From: Clostridia bacterium
GTDB lineage: Bacteria > Bacillota_A > Clostridia > Oscillospirales > CAG-272
Direction: 5' to 3'
DNA: 5,574 bases
Assembly: GCA_017462145.1 (NCBI GenBank)
Contig: JAFTRT010000180.1
Span: 1 to 5,574 of the forward strand
Part shown: positions 1 to 4,624 of the stretch, one piece after another
Layout of the letters: each line of letters starts with the position of its first letter
Numbering within the stretch: position 1 is the first letter of the stretch
The notes under the pieces: model-generated
What the model saw: only the letters and a program-made list of their open reading frames with translations
Told to the model about the DNA's origin: nothing
The model's database searches: none
Made by a program: the position numbers and the translations under genes

Positions 1-1020
1 TGGTGCAGCGTTGTTCGTTGGGAAAAGACAACGCGTCCGTTCCTCAGAACGTCAGAGTTTCTCTGGCAGGAGGGACCCACAATGCACGAGACCGAGGAAG
101 AGGCAAGAGAAGAGACCCTCAATATGCTCAAGTGTTATGAGGACTTTTACCGTGAGACCTTGGCTATCCCCGCTGTGGTGGGACGCAAGACCGCGAAGGA
201 AAAATTTGCAGGTGCGATGGAGACCTACACCATCGAGCCGATGATGCACAACGGTGTGGCATTGCAGGGCGGTACCTCCCACTATTTCGGTGACGGCTTT
301 GCAAGAGCCTTTGATATCACCTTTACCGACCGTGAAAATAAGGTGTGCTATCCCCATCAGACCTCTTGGGGCGTGTCCACCCGTATGATCGGTGCCATCA
401 TTATGACCCACGGTGATGATAACGGTCTGATTTTGCCTCCCAAGGTAGCACCCATCCAGGTGGCCATCATTCCTGTGGCACAGCATAAGGAGGGCGTTCT
501 GGAAAAGGCCGCCGAAATCCGTGATCTGTTGGCAAAGCAGTACCGTGTCAAGCTGGATGACAGCGATAATTCCACCGGTTGGAAATATAGCCAGTATGAG
601 ATGAAGGGCGTTCCGCTCCGCTTGGAGATCGGTCCCCGTGATATCGAAAATAATTCCTGTGTGCTGGTCAGCCGTGTAAGCCGTGAAAAGATCTTCGTCT
701 CGCTGGACAATCTGGCCGAAGAGGTAGAAAAGGCGTTGGCTTCGGTTCACAACGAGCTGTATGCCAGAGCGGAGGAGAACTTGGCTCAAAAAACCAGCGT
801 TGCTACCAGCCACGAAGAGTTCTTGGAAATTGCCGAGCAGCGCCCCGGCTTTATCAAGGCCATGTGGTGCGGCGATGCGGAGTGTGAGGATCGCTTGAAG
901 GAAGAGACAGGTGGCGTCAAGTCCCGTTGTATTCCTTTCGTCGAGGAGAAGCTTGCGGATACCTGTGCTTGCTGTGGAAAGCCTGCAAAGCACATGGTGG
1001 TCTGGGGCAGACAGTATTGA
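1..1020 (+). CDS. proS: Proline--tRNA ligase, archaeal/eukaryotic-type (type 3), 5'-truncated by the window
   Basis: Cytoplasmic class II aminoacyl-tRNA synthetase that activates proline with ATP and charges tRNA-Pro. The reading frame is open from base 1 and its first residues ([20 protein letters not shown]) are already synthetase sequence, so the ATG at 82 is internal. 339 residues are visible; about 140 N-terminal residues, including motif 1, are missing compared with the ~480-residue family length. Motif 2 is the [10 protein letters not shown] segment (residues 16-25). The proline-pocket region GGTSHYFG (residues 90-97) and the motif 3 region [11 protein letters not shown] (137-147) follow, then the anticodon-binding domain beginning around [10 protein letters not shown]. 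The C-terminal zinc domain keeps four cysteines at 290, 295, 322 and 325, with spacing like Thermus ProRS, and the chain ends in the characteristic Tyr. There is no bacterial editing insertion between motifs 2 and 3, which fits type 3. One oddity is QEGPT where the family usually has QEGHT. Confidence 0.97.
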   Translation, partial: WCSVVRWEKTTRPFLRTSEFLWQEGPTMHETEEEAREETLNMLKCYEDFYRETLAIPAVVGRKTAKEKFAGAMETYTIEPMMHNGVALQGGTSHYFGDGFARAFDITFTDRENKVCYPHQTSWGVSTRMIGAIIMTHGDDNGLILPPKVAPIQVAIIPVAQHKEGVLEKAAEIRDLLAKQYRVKLDDSDNSTGWKYSQYEMKGVPLRLEIGPRDIENNSCVLVSRVSREKIFVSLDNLAEEVEKALASVHNELYARAEENLAQKTSVATSHEEFLEIAEQRPGFIKAMWCGDAECEDRLKEETGGVKSRCIPFVEEKLADTCACCGKPAKHMVVWGRQY

Positions 1021-1026
1021 GAATGC

Positions 1027-1074
1027 GGCTGTCACATTCGAGCTTGCTCAATGTGACAGCCCTTTGATATTTTT
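1027..1074 (+). terminator. Putative intrinsic terminator or attenuator downstream of proS
   Basis: A perfect 12-bp inverted repeat, GGCTGTCACATT (1027-1038) with AATGTGACAGCC (1050-1061), starts six bases after the proS stop. After one bulged base, a further GAG/CTC stem closes on a CTTG loop. The tail is T-rich but interrupted (CTTTGATATTTTT, 1062-1074), so termination may be partial. It ends just before the Shine-Dalgarno of the next gene. No convincing promoter is visible between it and the SEDS gene, so some read-through from proS is plausible. Confidence 0.65.
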
Positions 1075-1076
1075 GG

Positions 1077-1084
1077 AAAGGAGG
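1077..1084 (+). promoter_or_regulatory. Shine-Dalgarno of the SEDS gene
   Basis: AAAGGAGG is a full-strength ribosome binding site with a 6-base spacer to the ATG at 1091. It decides the start: the open frame runs back to about 911 inside proS, but only the ATG at 1091 has a ribosome binding site and begins recognisable SEDS protein. Confidence 0.9.
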
Positions 1085-1090
1085 AGCCGT

Positions 1091-2218
1091 ATGATCCGAA
1101 AAAATTGGATGGATGCCATCCGACGCATCGACCCCATTTTGTTTGCGGCCACCTCCGTTTTGTCTCTCATCAGTATTCTGACCATGTGGGGGGCAGTGGA
1201 TAATTTCGGAAAGAGCAAGCTGGTCATGCAATGTGCCATGACCTTGGTGGGGATTGTGTTTGTCTTTGTGTTGGCAAACGTAAGCTACCGCTTCTTTTTG
1301 GATCGCCTGTTTTGGGTCTTTTTGATCGGTGCGGCCTTGCTGCTGATTCTGACGCTGATCTTTGGCTCCAGCGGTGCATCCCGAGAAACGTCCAATAAGA
1401 GTTGGTTGACCATTCCTTTGATCGGCATTGCCATCCAGCCCTCGGAGTTTGTGAAGATCACCTTTATTTGTACCTTTTCTGCCCATTTGGAGGCGGTGAA
1501 GGATCAAATGTGCCGTCCGTTGCCGTTTTTGGGGCTGTTGGGGCATGCAGGGTTGATCATTGGTTTGATCTTGCTGTCGGGCGACCTTGGGGTTGCTTTG
1601 GGATACGTGGGAATCGTATTGGTCATGCTCTTTTGCGCAGGTCTTCCTTGGTGGTACTTTTTGTGCGGTGCTGTGGTGGCAGGCGTGGCGTTCCCCTTTG
1701 CGTGGGAACTGTTGGCTCCCTATCAGCAAAGCCGAATCATTTACGGCTTTCAACCGGAGCTGGATCCCTTGGGCTACGGACATCAGCCCTTGATCAGCCT
1801 GGAGGCTATTTCGCAAGGCGGACTGTTTGGCAAGGGAATGTTCGAGGGTGGTATCTATGAAAGTCTTGCCGCTTCCCACACCGACTTTGTGTTTGCCACG
1901 GTGTGCGAAAAGTTTGGTTACGTAGGCGGCTTCTTGGTAGTGGCGGCTCTGGTGGTTTTGGTAGCACGCCTCTTGTGGATCTCGCTCCGTTCTCGTGACT
2001 TTGTTGGAAAATTGATTTGTAGCGGCATTGCGGCGGTCATCATCGTTCAATCCTTAGAAAATCTTTGGATGTGTATTGCCACTGTGCCTGTGGTGGGTAT
2101 TACGCTTCCCTTTGTCAGCGCAGGCGGTTCCTCTGTCTTGGCACTGTATATTCTGATCGGCGTGGCTCACAGCGTCAGCGCAAGTCAGCGGCGTTTGTAT
2201 TTCGGAAAAGAACGGTAA
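1091..2218 (+). CDS. FtsW/RodA/SpoVE (SEDS) family peptidoglycan glycosyltransferase
   Basis: Polytopic membrane enzyme of 375 residues, close to E. coli RodA (370). SEDS proteins polymerise lipid II into glycan strands, normally with a class B penicillin-binding protein. Roughly ten membrane segments can be seen. Family signatures in order are W105 before QPSEF (116-120), SGDLGVAL (163-170), a DPLGYGHQ...SQGGLFGKG block (225-249), E257 and the catalytic-type aspartate D265 in SHTDF, then LPFVSAGGSS (339-348). The E257-to-D265 spacing equals the E289-D297 pair of E. coli FtsW. The usual LPFxSYGGSS tyrosine is alanine here (A344). The length favours a RodA-like role, but FtsW, RodA and SpoVE cannot be told apart safely. 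No transpeptidase partner is adjacent. The start is set by AAAGGAGG six bases upstream. Confidence 0.95.
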   Translation: MIRKNWMDAIRRIDPILFAATSVLSLISILTMWGAVDNFGKSKLVMQCAMTLVGIVFVFVLANVSYRFFLDRLFWVFLIGAALLLILTLIFGSSGASRETSNKSWLTIPLIGIAIQPSEFVKITFICTFSAHLEAVKDQMCRPLPFLGLLGHAGLIIGLILLSGDLGVALGYVGIVLVMLFCAGLPWWYFLCGAVVAGVAFPFAWELLAPYQQSRIIYGFQPELDPLGYGHQPLISLEAISQGGLFGKGMFEGGIYESLAASHTDFVFATVCEKFGYVGGFLVVAALVVLVARLLWISLRSRDFVGKLICSGIAAVIIVQSLENLWMCIATVPVVGITLPFVSAGGSSVLALYILIGVAHSVSASQRRLYFGKER

Positions 2219-2241
2219 ATCCTGTTCCTCCAATCATAATC

Positions 2242-2292
2242 ATCCTCCCGTTCCCATATACTGTGGTAGAAGCTTTGGACGGGAGGATTTTT
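2242..2292 (+). terminator. Hairpin with T-run: terminator after the SEDS gene, overlapping the next gene's Shine-Dalgarno
   Basis: ATCCTCCCGT (2242-2251) pairs perfectly with ACGGGAGGAT (2279-2288). A U-G and a C-G pair extend the stem inward to 12 bp around a 23-base loop, and TTTTT (2288-2292) follows. This resembles an intrinsic terminator, although the loop is long. The right arm contains GGGAGG (2281-2286), the ribosome binding site of the DUF4830 gene, so the same fold would also hide that site. Confidence 0.6.
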
Positions 2293-2294
2293 CC

Positions 2295-2777
2295 ATGTTT
2301 ATTTATTCGTTGCGAGCCAGCACCTTGAAATTTTTTGCCGTGATCTGTGTTTCCTTGGCCGCCTTGATTACCCTGATTGCCTTTATTCCCGTGTACGGCA
2401 GTGACGGGTATGTCAGCGCAGGAGCAGAGCAACAGATCCGATACGACAAGATCAAGACCAACGAGGATCGAATTGCCTTTTTAGGCCAGTTTGGTTGGAC
2501 GGTCAATGCACAGCCAAAGGATGAGAGGGAAGTGACGGTGCCGGAGGAATTTGATAAGATCTTCATGGGGTACAACGAGATTCAAAAACGACAGGGCTTG
2601 GATCTGTCCAAGTATAAGAAAAAAACGGCAACCCTCTATACATACGAGGTGACCAATTATGAGGGCGCAGAGGGAACGGTCTATGCCAATTTGCTGATCT
2701 ATCGCAATCGAGTGATCGGCGGCGATATTTGCTCGGCGGAGGCCAAAGGTTTTATCCACGGCTTTGAAAAGCCATAA
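2295..2777 (+). CDS. DUF4830 domain-containing single-pass membrane protein
   Basis: A 160-residue protein. An N-terminal membrane anchor or uncleaved signal (about residues 8-33, SLRASTLKFFAVICVSLAAL onward) places the rest outside the membrane. The exported part matches my recollection of DUF4830 in Firmicutes: a segment around IAFLGQFGWTV (60-70), EVTVPEEFDKIF (79-90), YNEIQKRQGLDLSKYKKK, then TYEVTNYEG, YANLLIYRNRVIGGDICS and a final GFIHGF. The family has no known function to my knowledge. The ATG is 8 bases after GGGAGG (2281-2286), which lies in the stem of the upstream hairpin. It sits 76 bases after the SEDS gene on the same strand, so the two may form an operon with a structured junction. 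Confidence 0.85.
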   Translation: MFIYSLRASTLKFFAVICVSLAALITLIAFIPVYGSDGYVSAGAEQQIRYDKIKTNEDRIAFLGQFGWTVNAQPKDEREVTVPEEFDKIFMGYNEIQKRQGLDLSKYKKKTATLYTYEVTNYEGAEGTVYANLLIYRNRVIGGDICSAEAKGFIHGFEKP

Positions 2778-2812
2778 ATCTACTTTCTTTTACAAAAAAA
2801 TGCAGAAATCGA

Positions 2813-2841
2813 TTGACTTTTCAAACAAGATGTGTTATAAT
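2813..2841 (+). promoter_or_regulatory. Sigma-A-type promoter of the first zinc-ribbon gene
   Basis: TTGACT (2813-2818), a 17-base spacer and a perfect TATAAT (2836-2841) preceded by TG at 2833-2834, making an extended -10. A-rich sequence just upstream (about 2792-2812) could act as an UP element. The predicted transcript start near 2848 gives a leader of about 38 bases. Confidence 0.9.
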
Positions 2842-2872
2842 GACTTCGATGCAGTTTTTTGCAAATCGTTTT

Positions 2873-2878
2873 GAGGAG
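2873..2878 (+). promoter_or_regulatory. Shine-Dalgarno deciding the start of the first zinc-ribbon gene
   Basis: GAGGAG is 7 bases from the ATG at 2886 but only 1 base from the ATG at 2880, and the TTG at 2859 lies upstream of it. This selects 2886, so the protein begins MYC like its downstream paralogue. Confidence 0.85.
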
Positions 2879-2885
2879 TATGATT

Positions 2886-3413
2886 ATGTATTGTAACAAG
2901 TGCGGCAATCAAATTGCCGAGGATCAGAAATTCTGTCCTTTCTGCGGTGAGGCCGTGGTAAAGGCAGCCGAGGAGACTCCCGTTACGGAAGAGCCCCAGG
3001 CAGAAGAGACTCCCGTGGTTGAGGAAGCCCCCAAAGCAGAAGAGCCTAAGGTTGAGCCTACCGTTGTGGATGCAAACGGTGCTCCCGTTGTGGAAAAGCC
3101 CAAGCTGAATGTTGGTATGCTGATTTGGTCTATTATCAACACCGTTTTGGGATGCTGTGGTTCTTGTCCCACCTACTGCTGTACCAGTGTGAATGCTATT
3201 TTGGGTATTGTGGCTTTGGTGATGACCATTTTGGCTAAGACCGGTGCGCCTGAAAAAGCAGAAAAGAAGCTGAAAATTGCCAAGATTTTGAATTTGGTTT
3301 CCACCATCCTGTTGGTTGTCGGTGTAATCGGTTTTGTGGTCTTGACTTTCGTTCTGCCTATGTTTGGTGTAGGTTTTGAGATGATGGCCTATTCCGATCT
3401 CTTTGATTTCTAA
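2886..3413 (+). CDS. Zinc-ribbon protein with CD225/dispanin-like membrane domain (paralogue A)
   Basis: A 175-residue protein in three parts. Residues 1-21 are a zinc ribbon with Cys3, Cys6, Cys17 and Cys20 (MYCNKCG...CPFCG). Residues 26-73 are a Glu/Pro/Val-rich flexible linker with repeated EETPV units. Residues 74-175 are a membrane domain: LNVGMLIWSIINTVLG (74-89), a cysteine cluster (C90, C91, C94, C98, C99), the hydrophobic AILGIVALVMTIL (104-116), a basic loop KTGAPEKAEKKLKIAK (118-133), one long membrane span (about 134-158) and a short acidic tail ending DLFDF. The SIINT...LGIVALV...loop...span order resembles CD225/dispanin (IFITM superfamily) proteins. By the positive-inside rule the ribbon and basic loop face the cytoplasm and the tail faces out. 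The function is unknown. It is monocistronic: its own promoter (2813-2841) and terminator (3428-3460) flank it. Confidence 0.85.
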   Translation: MYCNKCGNQIAEDQKFCPFCGEAVVKAAEETPVTEEPQAEETPVVEEAPKAEEPKVEPTVVDANGAPVVEKPKLNVGMLIWSIINTVLGCCGSCPTYCCTSVNAILGIVALVMTILAKTGAPEKAEKKLKIAKILNLVSTILLVVGVIGFVVLTFVLPMFGVGFEMMAYSDLFDF

Positions 3414-3427
3414 TTGGAACTGAACGT

Positions 3428-3460
3428 AAAAGCCGACATTCTGTCGGCTTTTTGTTTTTT
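3428..3460 (+). terminator. Intrinsic terminator after the first zinc-ribbon gene
   Basis: AAAAGCCGACA (3428-3438), TTC loop, TGTCGGCTTTT (3442-3452), with the T-tract running on to 3460 (TTTTTGTTTTTT). A short GC-rich stem with a long U-run 15 bases after the stop codon is a textbook Rho-independent terminator. Confidence 0.95.
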
Positions 3461-3479
3461 CGGGGAAAAGGGAATGGGC

Positions 3480-3508
3480 TTGACATTTGATTCAAAATAT
3501 GATAGAAT
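3480..3508 (+). promoter_or_regulatory. Sigma-A-type promoter of the second zinc-ribbon gene
   Basis: A consensus TTGACA (3480-3485), a 17-base spacer and TAGAAT (3503-3508) preceded by TG at 3500-3501 (extended -10). The start is predicted near 3515, giving a leader of about 25 bases. It probably also drives the DUF2752 gene, since no terminator intervenes. Confidence 0.9.
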
Positions 3509-3539
3509 GTAAAAAAACAAGGAAAGGAAGTAACGTAAT

Positions 3540-4100
3540 ATGTATTGTACAAATTGTGGAAAACGAGTGGATGATCAGACAACAGTGTGTCCCGCATGCG
3601 GACGTGAGCTTCCGAAGAAAAATGCTGCCCAAGCATCTGCACCAAGTGTATCGGTTCATACCGCACCTCCCGTGGGAGAACAGGCACCGCTGAACGTAGG
3701 CTTGTTGGTTTGGTCCATTATCAATACGGTACTGGGATTTTTCTGTTCTTCCTTTTACATCGGTTCGATTTTGGGTATTATTGCCATTGTACTGACGGTG
3801 ATCGCCCAGAATTCTTATAAGGGTAAGAAGGCGCCGGAGCTTTTGTGGGCCAAAATTTGCAACATTGTTGCTACGATTGTGATCATTCTCAGCCTCATTT
3901 TAAGTGCCGTTTTCTGGGTACTGAATATCGTGTTGGGAATCGGTCTCCCGCTGATGGGAATCTTCGCCGGGGTCTTGGAGTTGGTTTCCTATTCCTTGGA
4001 GCTTGATATCCTTTTTCAGGAGCTTGGTGAGATTTTCTTGGATCTGTTGGAAGGATCAGAAAGCTTTTTAACCGAGACCGGTATGTTTTTCCCCCTATGA
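3540..4100 (+). CDS. Zinc-ribbon protein with CD225/dispanin-like membrane domain (paralogue B)
   Basis: A 186-residue paralogue of the preceding gene. The zinc ribbon has identical cysteine spacing (Cys3, 6, 17, 20; MYCTNCG...CPACG). A short Ala/Pro/Ser linker without the acidic repeats follows (about 24-50). The membrane domain opens LNVGLLVWSIINTVLG (51-66), matching paralogue A at 14 of 16 positions, and continues with SILGIIAIVLTVIA (76-89), a basic loop NSYKGKKAPELLWAK (91-105) and one or two membrane spans (about 106-145). The tail (about 143-186) is long, acidic and amphipathic-looking. No Lys or Arg occurs after residue 105. Only one cysteine (C69) remains of paralogue A's cluster. 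A purine-rich GGAAAGGAAG site (3521-3530) precedes the ATG. The function is unknown; a membrane or envelope role is inferred. Confidence 0.85.
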   Translation: MYCTNCGKRVDDQTTVCPACGRELPKKNAAQASAPSVSVHTAPPVGEQAPLNVGLLVWSIINTVLGFFCSSFYIGSILGIIAIVLTVIAQNSYKGKKAPELLWAKICNIVATIVIILSLILSAVFWVLNIVLGIGLPLMGIFAGVLELVSYSLELDILFQELGEIFLDLLEGSESFLTETGMFFPL

Positions 4101-4110
4101 CCATCTGAAG

Positions 4111-4144
4111 AAAGGAGTGCCCGAACCGCTTCGGGATCTGTAAG
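4111..4144 (+). promoter_or_regulatory. Shine-Dalgarno plus spacer hairpin before the DUF2752 start
   Basis: The only good ribosome binding site is AAAGGAG (4111-4117), 27 bases before the ATG at 4145. Between them CCCGAA (4120-4125) and TTCGGG (4130-4135) form a 6-bp hairpin with a CCGC loop. Folding it out leaves an effective spacing of about 11 bases. No in-frame alternative start codon lies between the upstream stop (4106) and 4145. Confidence 0.6.
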
Positions 4145-4573
4145 ATGAAGGTTTGGAAACAAAAATGGTTCCGCATTACGGTTGGGATTTTGATTCCGCT
4201 CACCGTGCTGTTGGGTGCCCTTTTGCTGTATGTGATCGGCTATGGTCCTCCCTGTAACTTTCATACCAAAACGGGGCTTTACTGTCCCGGTTGTGGGATG
4301 GGACGGGCAACGGTTGCTTTGCTTCATCTGAATCTTTGGGATGCTTTTCGTTATAACCCACCTGTGATCCTGCTTCTTCCGCTGATCGTGTATTATTTGA
4401 TCAAGTGGTATGTTTGGTTGGTGGCGGCGAGAGATATTTTGCCGGATGTCAATTTGGATTGGGTCAAAATTTGGGTGGTGGTCCTGTTAACGGTGGCCGC
4501 AGGCCTGTTCTATGTGCTTCGCAATCTTCCCGTTGCCCCCTTTACGTATTTTGCTCCCGATTTGATCTTATGA
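4145..4573 (+). CDS. DUF2752 domain-containing membrane protein
   Basis: A 142-residue protein with three predicted membrane segments (about 11-33, 73-94 and 108-125). It carries the DUF2752 signature: a Cys-containing stretch after the first span, then GLYCPGCGMGRA (44-55), a short LLHLNLWDAFRYNPP segment (59-73) and the second span. The CPGCGxxR and AFRYNP motifs are the recognisable core. The biochemical role of this family is unknown to me; the conserved cysteines suggest metal or redox chemistry, which is inference. It starts 44 bases after paralogue B with no terminator between, so the two are probably co-transcribed from the promoter at 3480-3508. Start choice rests on the absence of any other in-frame start codon. 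Confidence 0.88.
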   Translation: MKVWKQKWFRITVGILIPLTVLLGALLLYVIGYGPPCNFHTKTGLYCPGCGMGRATVALLHLNLWDAFRYNPPVILLLPLIVYYLIKWYVWLVAARDILPDVNLDWVKIWVVVLLTVAAGLFYVLRNLPVAPFTYFAPDLIL

Positions 4574-4582
4574 GGATCCATC

Positions 4583-4624
4583 AAAAGGACACGCAAAGGC
4601 TTTGCCTTTGCGTGTCCTTTTTTT
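4583..4624. terminator. Strong hairpin terminator between convergent genes, possibly bidirectional
   Basis: AAAAGGACACGCAAAGGC (4583-4600) pairs perfectly over 18 bp with its complement at 4604-4621 around a TTT loop, followed on the plus strand by seven T (4618-4624). The opposite side offers four T on the minus strand, so it may also end the symporter transcript. The TAA stop of the minus-strand gene (4623-4625) lies at the edge of the T-run. Confidence 0.95.

Noticed and set aside
52..1035. A 327-codon open frame on the minus strand opposite proS.
   Set aside because: It mirrors the well-supported synthetase frame, has no recognisable family or ribosome binding site, and arises from codon bias on the opposite strand.
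911..1090. Sixty-codon upstream extension of the SEDS frame overlapping proS.
   Set aside because: It lies inside proS and through the hairpin, does not resemble SEDS protein, and the strong AAAGGAGG site points to the ATG at 1091.
917..2050. A long minus-strand open frame opposite the SEDS gene.
   Set aside because: Its translation is rich in Gln, His and Lys with no domain; the plus strand carries all the SEDS signatures, so this is a shadow.
2257..2262. TATACT as a -10 box for a promoter of the DUF4830 gene within the hairpin loop.
   Set aside because: No credible -35 element lies 16-18 bases upstream and there is no extended -10; left open as a possible refutation of the hairpin model.
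2760..2773. GGCTT/AAGCC hairpin at the end of the DUF4830 gene as a terminator.
   Set aside because: Only five base pairs, partly within the coding sequence, and not followed directly by a T-run.
2847..2868. Small stem-loop in the leader of the first zinc-ribbon mRNA (TGCA/TGCA with outer CGA/TCG).
   Set aside because: Short, interrupted by a two-base bulge and with low GC; too weak to claim as a regulatory element or riboswitch.
2859..2885. Earlier starts (TTG at 2859, ATG at 2880) for the first zinc-ribbon protein.
   Set aside because: The Shine-Dalgarno at 2873-2878 lies after the TTG and only one base before the ATG at 2880; 2886 has proper spacing and gives the same MYC start as the paralogue.
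4117..4143. An eight-codon GTG mini-frame ending TAA just before the DUF2752 ATG, a possible leader peptide.
   Set aside because: The GTG overlaps the Shine-Dalgarno itself, leaving no spacer, so initiation there is very unlikely.
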